64,000 nt of DNA from SG-bin9 sp049323835 (GCA_049323835.1 JBMOOJ010000113.1:6204-70203); one strand, 5' to 3'; positions 7,944-17,133 are shown, counted from the first letter of the stretch. A program made the numbers and translations. The notes: generated from the sequence alone by a model not told the origin.

Positions 7944-9212
7944 ATGAACGAGCCGCTCCGTACCTCGCCCTTCAGCCCCTTCGAATGGATGCTGTCGTCG
8001 CGCTATCTCCGCGCCCGGCGAAAGGAAGGATTCATTTCCGTCATCGCCGGCTTCTCCTTCCTGGGCATCATGCTCGGTGTCGCCACGCTGATCATTGTCA
8101 TGGCAGTGATGAACGGCTTCCGGAAGGAATTGCTCGACAAGATTCTCGGCTTGAACGGACATCTGCTTGTGCAGCCGCTGGAAAGCCCGCTAACCGACTG
8201 GAAGGATGTGGCCGAGCGCATCAATACGGTCACCGGCATCCGTCTTGCGGCGCCGATCGTCGAGGGGCAGGCGCTGGCGTCATCGCCCTTCCATGCGGCG
8301 GGCGTTCTGGTGCGCGGCATTCGCTCGAAAGACCTCACCAATCTCACTTCGATCGCCAAGAACATCAAACAGGGCACCCTCGATGGATTCGACGAGGGGC
8401 AGGGCGTCGCGATCGGCCGCAGGCTCGCCGATCAGCTCTCGATCCGCGCCGGCGACAGCGTCACGCTGGTGGCGCCGAAGGGTGCGGTAACGCCGATGGG
8501 CACGACGCCGCGCATCAAGCCCTACAAGGTGGCGGCGGTGTTCGAGATCGGTATGTCGGAGTATGACGCAGCGTTCGTGTTCATGCCGATGACCGAGGCG
8601 CAGGCCTACTTCAACCGCGCCGGTGACGTGACCGCGATCGAGGTCTACACCGTCAATCCTGACCGGATCGACGAATTCCGCAAGACGGTGACGGAAGCGG
8701 CGGGGCGGCCTGTCTTTCTGGTCGACTGGCGGCAGCGCAACTCGACCTTCTTCAATGCACTCCAGGTCGAACGCAACGTCATGTTCCTGATCCTGACGCT
8801 GATCGTGCTGGTGGCCGCCCTCAACATCGTCTCCGGTCTGATTATGCTGGTGAAGGACAAGGGCAGCGACATCGCCATCCTGCGCACCATGGGCGCGTCG
8901 CAGGGCTCGATCATGCGCGTCTTCCTGATCACCGGTGCGTCGATCGGCGTGGTCGGCACGATCGTCGGCTTCCTCGTGGGTCTCCTGATCTGCTTCAACA
9001 TTGAATCGATCCGGCAGTTCATCTCCTGGATGACGAGCACGGAACTGTTTTCGCCAGAACTCTATTTTCTGTCGAAGCTGCCGGCCGACGTCGACGCCGG
9101 GGAGACCACGGCGGTCGTGATCATGGCGCTGACGCTGTCGTTTCTAGCGACGCTTTATCCGTCGTGGCGCGCGGCACGCCTCGATCCCGTCGAAGCCCTC
9201 CGGTACGAGTGA
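7944..9212 (+). CDS. lolC: Lipoprotein-releasing system permease (LolC/LolE family)
   Basis: Inner membrane subunit of the ABC transporter that releases lipoproteins to the periplasmic carrier for outer membrane sorting. The 422-residue protein has the family layout: a first transmembrane helix at about residues 30-52 (FSFLGIMLGVATLIIVMAVMNG), a large periplasmic domain, and three C-terminal helices (LILTLIVLVAALNIVSGLIML, GASIGVVGTIVGFLVGLLI, TAVVIMALTLSFLATLYP). A single LolC/E-type protein presumably forms a homodimer. ATG 7944 is chosen over the in-frame GTG at 7932. lolD begins 7 bases downstream. Confidence 0.93.
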   Translation: MNEPLRTSPFSPFEWMLSSRYLRARRKEGFISVIAGFSFLGIMLGVATLIIVMAVMNGFRKELLDKILGLNGHLLVQPLESPLTDWKDVAERINTVTGIRLAAPIVEGQALASSPFHAAGVLVRGIRSKDLTNLTSIAKNIKQGTLDGFDEGQGVAIGRRLADQLSIRAGDSVTLVAPKGAVTPMGTTPRIKPYKVAAVFEIGMSEYDAAFVFMPMTEAQAYFNRAGDVTAIEVYTVNPDRIDEFRKTVTEAAGRPVFLVDWRQRNSTFFNALQVERNVMFLILTLIVLVAALNIVSGLIMLVKDKGSDIAILRTMGASQGSIMRVFLITGASIGVVGTIVGFLVGLLICFNIESIRQFISWMTSTELFSPELYFLSKLPADVDAGETTAVVIMALTLSFLATLYPSWRAARLDPVEALRYE

Positions 9213-9219
9213 GGATGCG

Positions 9220-9918
<699 letters not shown>

Positions 9919-9956
9919 CCTCCTGACTGTTTCGTGCGGCAAACCGAACGTCCCAC

Positions 9957-10658
9957 TCAACTGGGCGTCGCTGCGCGCCGTTCGAGCACCTCTCGGGATT
10001 GCGTAAACTGCACGAGTAGTGCGGCCAGTTCCCGCGGCTTCTCTTTCGCAATGAGATGGCCGGCACCGGCAACCGAAACGATCTGCGCATGTGGTGCGAG
10101 CTCACGAAACCGGGCGGCATCGGCATCCACCACACCTGTACGTTCGCCGGCGCGGATCGCAAGGATCGGCAGGGAGAGCTGTTTCGTGATGGCCCTCAGT
10201 TGATCCCGCCTTCCCAGAATATCGGTAACCAAAGGTGACCGCTCCATTCCCAATGGTGCAAGAAAACGTATCGTCCGCTCCGGGTCGGGATCGGGAAAGA
10301 CGTCGATGAGAACGAGACCCGCAACGCGGGCCTCAACGGCGGAATCAGCCAGTGCAGACAATGCGGCGAAGCCGCCAAGCGACGCGCCGACGACAACAGG
10401 CTTCGTCAAGTAGGCGATCATATCGGCCGTGTCGTCGCCATAGTCAGGCAAAGGAAAGGTGCGATCGTTGATGCTTTCGCCGTGGCCGCGCTGATCGTAT
10501 GCGGTTGCGCGTAGGCCATGTCCGGCAAGATCGCTCATGACGGGATGCCAAACCCGCCGACGCTCGCCGCCAGCATGCAGGAGTAGGACGTCGGCGCCGC
10601 TGCCGAGGCTATCGAACCAGAGCTTGCCGTCCGGCCGCGCCAATGAACCAGTTATCAT
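9957..10658 (-). CDS. Alpha/beta-fold hydrolase
   Basis: A 233-residue soluble hydrolase of unknown substrate. The nucleophile elbow GASLGG is at residues 91-96 (Ser93), the oxyanion region LLLHAGG is near residues 25-31, DQRGHGES at about 55-62 is typical of esterases and epoxide hydrolase relatives, and the catalytic His is in GAGHL near the end. The start is set at the ATG at 10658 because GGAGG lies just before it; the upstream ATG at 10670 lies inside the operator. It is divergent from a TetR regulator with shared twin operators, so TetR probably represses it. The pair looks acquired. Confidence 0.85.
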   Translation of the reverse strand: MITGSLARPDGKLWFDSLGSGADVLLLHAGGERRRVWHPVMSDLAGHGLRATAYDQRGHGESINDRTFPLPDYGDDTADMIAYLTKPVVVGASLGGFAALSALADSAVEARVAGLVLIDVFPDPDPERTIRFLAPLGMERSPLVTDILGRRDQLRAITKQLSLPILAIRAGERTGVVDADAARFRELAPHAQIVSVAGAGHLIAKEKPRELAALLVQFTQSREVLERRAATPS

Positions 10659-10666
10659 TCCAGCCT

Positions 10667-10722
10667 CCATTACCTTGACATATCAAGGTTAAGTTTCGGG
10701 CCTTGATATGTCAAGGTAATGG
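10667..10722. promoter_or_regulatory. Twin TetR operators in the divergent promoter region
   Basis: Two 16-bp palindromes, CCTTGACATATCAAGG (10673-10688) and CCTTGATATGTCAAGG (10701-10716), are exact reverse complements. They form part of a 22-bp inverted repeat (10667-10688 and 10701-10722) around a 12-base spacer. Each palindrome carries a TTGACA -35-like hexamer, one facing each way. This is the expected form of a site where the adjacent TetR protein represses both divergent genes. Confidence 0.85.
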
Positions 10723-10744
10723 AGATTGCAGATCAGGAGGTCGA

Positions 10745-11356
10745 ATGTCAGCAACCCGAACTCGCGCGCGGCAAAGTGCCGAGACGGCGCGCACCAAAAT
10801 CCTCGGGGTGGCCGAGCAGTTGCTCATCGAAGGAGGTGTTTCCGCTGTCCAGGTGAGGGCGGTCGCGCGGAAAGCGAACATGACCGACGCCGGGGTAACC
10901 CATCATTTCGGTGACCTACAGGGGCTGTTGACGGCCCTGATCGAGGATGCCGGGCAGCGGGCCCGGGCCGCGATCAATCAGGTTGTCGAGGAGTGGCTTG
11001 CTGGCGACGTCGACATCGAACGGCTGCTGCGAGCGCTGTCCAAGCCGTACCAAAAGGGGTATGCAGAGCTCGCGGTGGCATTGCACGCGGCAGGATGGCG
11101 CGACCGCGGCGAACCGGTTTTCGGAAAGGTTGTCGACGCCATTCACGCGGTGCGGCTCGCCCGGACAAAGGGCGCGGTGCCCGATCTTCTCGAGACGCGG
11201 CTGACGGTGGCGGCCTTTCATCAGGCCATCGCGACCGATGCATTGTTTGGAGAGGAGTTTCGCAGGAGTGCTGGCCTGAAGAGTTCGGGTGCAACGGGTG
11301 CCGAACAGCAGCTCGACTGGTGGATTTCGGCGGTTCGTCAGACACTCGATCTTTGA
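10745..11356 (+). CDS. TetR/AcrR family transcriptional regulator
   Basis: A 203-residue repressor-type protein. The N-terminal helix-turn-helix spans about residues 18-60 (TKILGVAEQLL, then VRAVARKANMTDAGVTHHFGD), followed by an all-helical ligand domain ending in LDWWISAVRQTLDL. The ATG at 10745 has a strong AGGAGG site eight bases upstream. It is divergent from the alpha/beta hydrolase, and the shared region holds two perfect palindromes, so autoregulation and control of the hydrolase are likely. The inducer is unknown; a substrate of the hydrolase would fit. Confidence 0.92.
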   Translation: MSATRTRARQSAETARTKILGVAEQLLIEGGVSAVQVRAVARKANMTDAGVTHHFGDLQGLLTALIEDAGQRARAAINQVVEEWLAGDVDIERLLRALSKPYQKGYAELAVALHAAGWRDRGEPVFGKVVDAIHAVRLARTKGAVPDLLETRLTVAAFHQAIATDALFGEEFRRSAGLKSSGATGAEQQLDWWISAVRQTLDL

Positions 11357-11380
11357 TCAAGGCATCGATCTGACATTCGA

Positions 11381-11435
11381 CTGCCCGCATGGATCGCCGC
11401 GTGTCCCTCGAAGTGGGCACGTCGTGGAGCTCGAC
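11381..11435 (+). repeat. Direct repeat, copy 2 (decayed lolD 3' end)
   Basis: This 55-base stretch matches the last 56 bases of lolD (9860-9915), apart from a one-base deletion and a few substitutions near GAAGTGGGCAC. The deletion shifts the frame and the stop codon is not kept, so it is not expressed as LolD. It marks the right edge of the inserted hydrolase-TetR segment or the remnant of the original lolD end. Confidence 0.85.
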
Positions 11436-11446
11436 CAAGGAGCGGC

Positions 11447-11725
11447 TCAGCGGGCGGCGCGCCGTTTGGATTGCGGTTGCGCGGCGGCCGGCGTCGCGTC
11501 GAAATAGCCGGGGAATGGATTGGCGCCGCAGTAGGCCTCGCGGCCCGACGCGGCGGCCATGCACTGCGCATACGAATCGTACTTGCAGTCGCCGACACCG
11601 GCAAAATCGCGGCCCATCAGGCAGAACGGATAATCGCGCGCCTCGGCCGCCGGTGTATCGATCATCGGCAGGGTGAAAAGCGTAGCCGCAGCGAAGAGAA
11701 GTCTCGTTGTTGTGGTTGTGCCCAT
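11447..11725 (-). CDS. DUF3551 family small exported protein
   Basis: A 92-residue protein with a signal peptide at about residues 1-27 (LLFAAATLFTLPMIDTPAAEA), then a Cys-containing core with YPFCLMG, GDCKYDSYAQCMAAASGR and YCGANPF. The four Cys and the Tyr-Pro-Phe-Cys opening are typical of DUF3551, a small periplasmic family abundant in Bradyrhizobium relatives. The ATG at 11725 (MGTTTTTRLL) is preferred over the upstream in-frame ATG at 11761, because it opens directly onto the signal peptide and AGGA precedes it. Function unknown. Confidence 0.8.
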   Translation of the reverse strand: MGTTTTTRLLFAAATLFTLPMIDTPAAEARDYPFCLMGRDFAGVGDCKYDSYAQCMAAASGREAYCGANPFPGYFDATPAAAQPQSKRRAAR

Positions 11726-11961
11726 GTTGTGATCCTGACCCGCATCCTCGCGGCCTGACAATCAAACCCGGCCAATCTGATCGCCCGCATCAGTTGGTCA
11801 ACACACGATTTCGCGTAAGGTACCTCGGCACCCGGGATCGGCCGCAGGTTCGCTTTGCGTGGTGATTGCCGCCCGCCTGGCGCGGAAACCTTTTGTTAGG
11901 CATCGGCGGAAGGAGAGGCTTCCCGCCCGCCGATCCGCAGATCCGGGCACTTGACTCCGGA

Positions 11962-11992
11962 GAACAAAAATAGAACAGTTCTGGTTATGTTC
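11962..11992 (+). promoter_or_regulatory. Double SOS box (LexA operators)
   Basis: Two perfect alphaproteobacterial LexA sites lie back to back: GAAC-N7-GAAC at 11962-11976, one A, then GTTC-N7-GTTC at 11978-11992. Together they make a 31-bp palindromic arrangement of four half-sites. A TTGACT -35-like hexamer lies at 11951-11956, so the boxes cover the core promoter. The next start codon on the plus strand is the small gene at 12015. Confidence 0.88.
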
Positions 11993-12014
11993 ATGCTGGA
12001 GCCGGGAGGAAACA

Positions 12015-12113
12015 ATGCTCAGAACGTTCGTAGAAGAAGCAGCGGCACTCACATCGATCGTGTTGTTTGTCGGGACGCTGGCGGTCTGGGCGCAACTCAT
12101 TCCCCAACTCTAA
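12015..12113 (+). CDS. 32-residue single-span membrane protein, putative SOS-induced
   Basis: A short gene with a clear GGGAGGAAACA ribosome site and an ATG. The protein begins MLRTFVEEAAALTS, has a hydrophobic span (IVLFVGTLAVWA, about residues 15-27) and ends QLIPQL. It is too short to recognise by domain. The double SOS box 22 bases upstream makes it a likely LexA-regulated gene. SOS-induced peptides of about 30 residues with one membrane span are known elsewhere (SidA, a division inhibitor in Caulobacter; TisB in E. coli), but I do not claim homology. dnaE follows 172 bases downstream, separated by small GC-rich hairpins (for example GCCGGA/TCCGGC at 12163-12178) with no clear T-run. Confidence 0.7.
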   Translation: MLRTFVEEAAALTSIVLFVGTLAVWAQLIPQL

Positions 12114-12285
12114 GGCTGACCGGGCCGGTCTCTGGGGACAAGGCGCAAAACCCGTGTCCATTGCCGGATTTGTCCGGCGCTGTGATGGACTTGGCCGCAA
12201 CGGCGGGGTCAGCATGAGGTTTGAGTCGCCCGGGCGTTGCTGCTGGGGCGCGCTTGCTGAAGTCGCTCAAGGTTCGCGCTAGCCC

Positions 12286-15200
12286 ATGCCCAATGCCGGT
12301 TTCGTCCATCTTCACGTTCACTCGGCTTATTCGCTGCTACAGGGCTCGGTGACGATTGCCAAGCTCGCTGAGCTTGCCAAAGCCGACAAACAACCGGCGC
12401 TGGCGCTCACTGACACCGACAACATGTTCGGTGCGCTCGAATTCTCCGACAAGCTGGCGTCGTCCGGCATCCAGCCGATCGTCGGCTGCTCGCTGGCGAT
12501 CGATTTCGGCGATCAGGAGCCGAATCCGCGCAACACACTCGCGGCGCCGTCGCGGATCGTGCTTCTGGCCGCGCGCGAGGAGGGCTACCGGAGCCTGATG
12601 CGGCTGAATTCGCGCGCTTTCCTCGAAACGCCGGTGCATCAGACGCCGCATGTGAAATTTGACTGGCTGCTGGACGAGGCGCGCGACCTCATCGCACTCA
12701 CCGGCGGTCCGGAAGGTCCGATCTCGGCCGCATTCGCCGCGGATCAGGTGGCGCTCGCTGCCGCACGTTGCGAGCGGCTAGCGTCGGTGTTCGGCGACCG
12801 GCTCTATGTCGAACTGCAGCGTCACGGCCTTGAAAAAGAAGCGATCGCCGAGAGCGGATTGATCGATCTGGCTTACGCGAAAGGCTGGCCGCTGGTTGCA
12901 ACCAACGAACCGTATTTCGCGACCGCCGACGATTACGAGGCGCATGATGCGCTGCTCTGTATCGCCGGTGGCCGTGTGATCGCCGATACCGACCGCGTGC
13001 AGTTGACGCCGGAGCATCGCTTCAAGAGCCGCAAGGAAATGGCGGCGCTGTTCGCCGATCTGCCGGAAGCGCTGGCATCGACTGTCGAGATCGCCGAGCG
13101 CTGCGCATTCCGCCCGAAGACGCGCAAGCCGATTCTGCCGCGCTTCACGGTCGGTTCTGCATCCGATGATGCGCCGAGCGAAGAGGCAGCCGAACTGAAG
13201 CGGCAGGCGGAAGAGGGGCTTGCTGCGCGCCTTGCTGCGCATGGTTTGGCGCAGGGCCAGTCGGAGGAGGATTATCGCGCGCGGCTCGAGTTCGAGATCG
13301 GCGTCATCTCGCGCATGAACTACGCGGGTTACTTTCTGATCGTCGCCGACTTCATCAAGTGGGCGAAGGCGCACGGCATTCCGGTCGGGCCCGGCCGCGG
13401 TTCGGGAGCGGGCTCGCTCGTTGCATATGCGCTCACCATCACCGACCTCGATCCGATCCGCTTCGGGTTGCTGTTCGAGCGCTTCCTCAATCCGGATCGC
13501 GTGTCGATGCCGGACTTCGACATCGACTTCTGTCAGGACCGCCGCGACGAGGTGATCCGCTATGTGCAGGATCGTTATGGCCGCGATCAGGTTGCGCAGA
13601 TCATCACCTTCGGAACGTTGCAGGCGCGCGGCGTGCTGCGCGACGTCGGCCGCGTGCTGCAGATGCCGTATGGCCAGGTCGACAAGCTGACCAAGCTTGT
13701 GCCGCAGAATCCGGCTGCGCCCGTGACCCTGTCGGCCGCCATCGCGGGCGAGCCGAAATTGCAGGCGATGCGCGACACCGAGCCGGTGGTCGCGCGCGCG
13801 TTCGACATCGCAATGCGCCTCGAGGGACTGACGCGCCACGCCTCGACGCATGCGGCTGGCATCGTCATCGGCGACCGGCCGCTCAGCGAGCTCGTGCCAC
13901 TCTACCGCGATCCGAAGTCGGACATGCCGGTCACCCAATTCAACATGAAGTGGGTCGAGCCGGCGGGCCTCGTAAAGTTCGACTTTCTCGGCCTCAAGAC
14001 GCTGACGGTGCTGGACGTGGCATCGAAGCTCGTGCGGAAGCACAAGAAGAAAGATTTCGATCTCGCCTCGCTGCCGCTCGACGACGCGGCGAGCTACGCG
14101 ATGCTGTCACGCGGCGAAGTGGTCGGCGTGTTCCAGGTTGAAAGTCAGGGCATGCGGCGCGCGCTCGTCGACATGCGTCCCGACCGTTTCGAGGACATCA
14201 TTGCGCTGGTCGCGCTGTATCGCCCGGGTCCGATGGCGAACATCCCGACCTACTGCGCGCGCAAGCACGGCGACGAGGAGCCGGAGTATCCGCATCCGAT
14301 GCTCGAGCCGATCCTGAAGGAAACCTTCGGCGTCATCATCTATCAGGAACAGGTGATGCAGATCGCGCAGGTGATGGCCGGCTACTCGCTCGGCGAAGCC
14401 GATCTGCTGCGCCGCGCGATGGGCAAGAAGATCCGCAAGGAAATGGACGCGCAGCAGGAGCGTTTCGTCTCCGGTTCGGTCGCGAACGGCATTCCCAAGG
14501 GGCAGGCGGAATCGATCTTCGAACTGCTGGCGAAGTTCGCCGACTACGGCTTCAACAAGAGCCATGCGGCGGCGTATGCGCTGGTGTCGTATCAGACCGC
14601 CTACATGAAGGCGCATTATCCGGTGGAGTTCATCGCCGCGTCGATGACGCTCGACATGAACAACACCGACAAGCTGTCCGAATTTCGTGCAGAGGCGCAG
14701 AAGCTCGGTATCAAGGTCGAGCCGCCGTCGATCAACAAGTCGGGCGCGACGTTCGACGTCGCCGAGAACACGATTTTCTACGCGCTGGCAGGACTGAAGG
14801 GCGTCGGCGCGCAGGCGGTGGAACTGATCGTCGAAGCGCGCAAGAACGGACCTTTCAATTCGCTCGCCGACTTCGCCGCGCGCGTCAATCCGCGCGCCAT
14901 CAACAAGCGCGTGCTGGAAAGCCTAGCGGCCGCCGGCGCGTTCGATGCGCTTGAACCGAACCGTGCGCGCGTCTTCGCCAGCGCCGACGCCATTCTTGCC
15001 GCGTGCCAGCGCGCGCACGAGGCGTCGACGCTCGGCCAGAGCGACATGTTCGGCGGCATGGCGGATGCCCCGGTGATCACGCTGCCCATGATGGAGCCCT
15101 GGCTGCCGGCGGATCGCCTGCGCCGCGAATACGACGCCATCGGCTTCTTTCTGTCGGGCCATCCGCTCGACGACTATGCGACGGTGCTCAAGCGGTTGCG

Positions 15201-15777
15201 GGTGCAGTCCTGGGCCGAGTTCTCCCGTACAGTGCGGACCGGCGCGACTGCGGGGCGTGTGGCCGCGACGGTGGTGTCGCGCATGGAGCGCCGCACCAAG
15301 ACCGGTAACAAGATGGGCATCCTCGGCCTCTCGGACCCGACCGGCCATTTCGAGGCCGTGCTGTTCTCGGAGGGGCTGGCACAGTTTCGCGATGTGCTGG
15401 AGCCGGGCGCGGCGGTGCTGCTGCAACTCGGTGCCGAACTGCAGGGCGAGGATGTGCGCGCCCGCATCCTCAATGCCGAGCCGCTCGATGCGGCTGCGGT
15501 GAAGGCGCAGAAGGGCCTGCGCATCTTCCTGCGCGACGACAAACCGATCGAGTCGATTGCCCGCCGCCTCGACATGCCGGAACCGAACGGGGTCAGCACC
15601 GGCAAGGCCGGGCAGTTCACCGCGCCTGCGAGCGGCGAGGGCGAGGTGACGCTGGTGATGATGCTGGACCTCGAAACCGAAGTTGAAATGAAGCTGCCGG
15701 GCCGATTCCGTGTTTCGCCGCAGATCGCCGGCGCCATCAAGGCCGTCCCCGGGGTTGTGGATGTTCAGACCCTCTGA
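12286..15777 (+). CDS. dnaE: DNA polymerase III subunit alpha
   Basis: The replicative DNA polymerase catalytic subunit, 1163 residues, close to the family length. The N-terminal PHP domain starts at FVHLHVHSAYSLLQGSVT. The palm carries GPGRGSGAGSLVAYAL and the acidic PDFDIDFCQDRRDEV, and the fingers carry RPGPMANIP and YQEQVMQIAQ. A helix-hairpin-helix segment (INKRVLESLAAAGAFD) and an OB-fold (TKTGNKMGILGLSDPTG) close the protein. It is DnaE1-like rather than the SOS mutagenesis DnaE2, which normally sits with imuA/imuB. The nearest upstream control element is the double SOS box about 300 bases away. Confidence 0.96.
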   Translation: MPNAGFVHLHVHSAYSLLQGSVTIAKLAELAKADKQPALALTDTDNMFGALEFSDKLASSGIQPIVGCSLAIDFGDQEPNPRNTLAAPSRIVLLAAREEGYRSLMRLNSRAFLETPVHQTPHVKFDWLLDEARDLIALTGGPEGPISAAFAADQVALAAARCERLASVFGDRLYVELQRHGLEKEAIAESGLIDLAYAKGWPLVATNEPYFATADDYEAHDALLCIAGGRVIADTDRVQLTPEHRFKSRKEMAALFADLPEALASTVEIAERCAFRPKTRKPILPRFTVGSASDDAPSEEAAELKRQAEEGLAARLAAHGLAQGQSEEDYRARLEFEIGVISRMNYAGYFLIVADFIKWAKAHGIPVGPGRGSGAGSLVAYALTITDLDPIRFGLLFERFLNPDRVSMPDFDIDFCQDRRDEVIRYVQDRYGRDQVAQIITFGTLQARGVLRDVGRVLQMPYGQVDKLTKLVPQNPAAPVTLSAAIAGEPKLQAMRDTEPVVARAFDIAMRLEGLTRHASTHAAGIVIGDRPLSELVPLYRDPKSDMPVTQFNMKWVEPAGLVKFDFLGLKTLTVLDVASKLVRKHKKKDFDLASLPLDDAASYAMLSRGEVVGVFQVESQGMRRALVDMRPDRFEDIIALVALYRPGPMANIPTYCARKHGDEEPEYPHPMLEPILKETFGVIIYQEQVMQIAQVMAGYSLGEADLLRRAMGKKIRKEMDAQQERFVSGSVANGIPKGQAESIFELLAKFADYGFNKSHAAAYALVSYQTAYMKAHYPVEFIAASMTLDMNNTDKLSEFRAEAQKLGIKVEPPSINKSGATFDVAENTIFYALAGLKGVGAQAVELIVEARKNGPFNSLADFAARVNPRAINKRVLESLAAAGAFDALEPNRARVFASADAILAACQRAHEASTLGQSDMFGGMADAPVITLPMMEPWLPADRLRREYDAIGFFLSGHPLDDYATVLKRLRVQSWAEFSRTVRTGATAGRVAATVVSRMERRTKTGNKMGILGLSDPTGHFEAVLFSEGLAQFRDVLEPGAAVLLQLGAELQGEDVRARILNAEPLDAAAVKAQKGLRIFLRDDKPIESIARRLDMPEPNGVSTGKAGQFTAPASGEGEVTLVMMLDLETEVEMKLPGRFRVSPQIAGAIKAVPGVVDVQTL

Positions 15778-15843
15778 GGGTTGAAAATCAGCGCAGTTTG
15801 ACGGGTTTGGCACCTCCAACGGGCTCGAATCCGCCCGGATTTC

Positions 15844-15872
15844 CTTGCTTTGGGCTGGAGGCGCCGCTATAA
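15844..15872 (+). promoter_or_regulatory. Probable sigma-70 promoter of rpsB
   Basis: CTTGCT (15844-15849) and CTATAA (15867-15872) are separated by 17 bases, close to the alphaproteobacterial CTTGAC-N17-CTATAT pattern. This would start transcription near 15880 and leave a leader of about 125 bases before rpsB, long enough for S2-type leader control. Confidence 0.55.
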
Positions 15873-16007
15873 GCCGCGCCATCTCACACGGAAACATGGC
15901 TCAAAAGGCCGTCCGGTGGCATCCGGGCCGCAAGGCAGGGCTGTTCCTGCTCCGAGGCTTCGCATGCTCACACGTTTCCGGAGGAACCAACCGGAGAACT
16001 GAAGACT

Positions 16008-17006
16008 ATGGCGATTCCTGATTTTTCGATGCGTCAGTTGCTTGAAGCTGGCGTGCATTTCGGCCACCAGGCCCACCGCTGGAATCCGAAGATGGCGGAC
16101 TACATCTTCGGCGCCCGCAACAACATTCACATCATCGATCTCGCCCAGACCGTGCCGATGCTTCATCGCGCACTGCAAGCCGTGAGCGACACCGTAGCCA
16201 AGGGCGGCCGCATCCTGTTCGTCGGCACCAAGCGTTCGGCGCAGGACGGCGTTGCCGAGGCGGCGAAGCGTTCGGCCCAGTATTTCGTCAACTCGCGCTG
16301 GCTCGGTGGCACGCTGACCAACTGGAAGACGATCTCGGGCTCGATCAAGCGCCTGCGCCATCTGGAAGAGGTGCTGAATTCGCCGGAAGCCGGCCAGTAC
16401 ACCAAGAAGGAGCGCCTGACGCTCCAGCGCGAACGCGACAAGCTCGATCGCTCGCTCGGCGGCATCAAGGACATGGGCGGTCTGCCCGACCTCATCTTCG
16501 TGATCGACACCAACAAGGAAGACATCGCGATCCAGGAAGCGCAGCGCCTGAACATTCCGGTTGCGGCGATTGTCGATACGAACTGCGATCCGAAGGGCAT
16601 CACCTACATGGTGCCGGGCAATGACGACGCCGGCCGCGCCATCAGCCTGTACTGCGATCTCATCGCGCGCGCCGCGATCGATGGTATTTCGCGGGCACAG
16701 GGCGATGCGGGCATCGACATCGGCGCCTCCGCCGCTCCGCCGCGCGAGGTGCTCGCGCCAGCTCCGGCGAAGTCCGGCTTCGAGGGGCTTGCGGGTCCGC
16801 GCGGTGTCGCCGACGACCTCAAGAAGCTGACCGGCGTTTCGGGCGCGATCGAGAAGAAGCTGAACGATCTCGGCATCTTCCACTTCTGGCAGCTCGCCGA
16901 ACTCGATCACGACACCGCACACTCGATCGGCGAACAAGTCGGTCTTCCGGCGCGTGCGGACGCTTGGGTCGCCCAGGCCAAGTCGCTGACCGCTGAAGCC
17001 GAGTAA
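16008..17006 (+). CDS. rpsB: 30S ribosomal protein S2 with C-terminal extension
   Basis: Small-subunit ribosomal protein S2. Residues 1-230 follow the family (FSMRQLLEAGVHFGHQAHRWNPKM, FVGTKRSAQD, NSRWLGGTLTNWKTI, ALPD-like GLPDLIFVIDTNKE). At 332 residues it is about 90 longer than E. coli S2. The extra tail is an Ala/Pro linker followed by a helix-hairpin-helix-like unit (DDLKKLTGVSGAIEKKLNDLG, then FHFWQLAELD and a final ADAWVAQAKSL). Such tails are usual in Rhizobiales S2, but their role is unknown. It leads the translation and envelope cluster. Confidence 0.96.
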   Translation: MAIPDFSMRQLLEAGVHFGHQAHRWNPKMADYIFGARNNIHIIDLAQTVPMLHRALQAVSDTVAKGGRILFVGTKRSAQDGVAEAAKRSAQYFVNSRWLGGTLTNWKTISGSIKRLRHLEEVLNSPEAGQYTKKERLTLQRERDKLDRSLGGIKDMGGLPDLIFVIDTNKEDIAIQEAQRLNIPVAAIVDTNCDPKGITYMVPGNDDAGRAISLYCDLIARAAIDGISRAQGDAGIDIGASAAPPREVLAPAPAKSGFEGLAGPRGVADDLKKLTGVSGAIEKKLNDLGIFHFWQLAELDHDTAHSIGEQVGLPARADAWVAQAKSLTAEAE

Positions 17007-17018
17007 CGCTGACGGCGT

Positions 17019-17042
17019 TGCGGCCGGAACAATCCGGCCGCA
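17019..17042 (+). terminator. Hairpin between rpsB and tsf, possible attenuator
   Basis: A perfect 10-bp stem (TGCGGCCGGA, loop ACAA, TCCGGCCGCA) lies 13 bases after the rpsB stop. It is followed only by the weak pyrimidine run ATCTTTCT. It may partially terminate transcription and so set the ratio of S2 to the less abundant elongation factor Ts. Confidence 0.5.
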
Positions 17043-17133
17043 GACATCTTTCTGAAATCAAATACCTGGATATGGACCGGCGAAGCGTATCTCACGCTTC
17101 GCATCGGTGACCGGCAGGCAAAGGACTGGCACA

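Noticed and set aside
15815..15845. tRNA T-arm-like sequence (GGGCTCGAATCCGCCCGG) after dnaE
   Set aside because: No matching acceptor stem, D-arm or anticodon arm can be drawn in the 40 bases between it and the dnaE stop.
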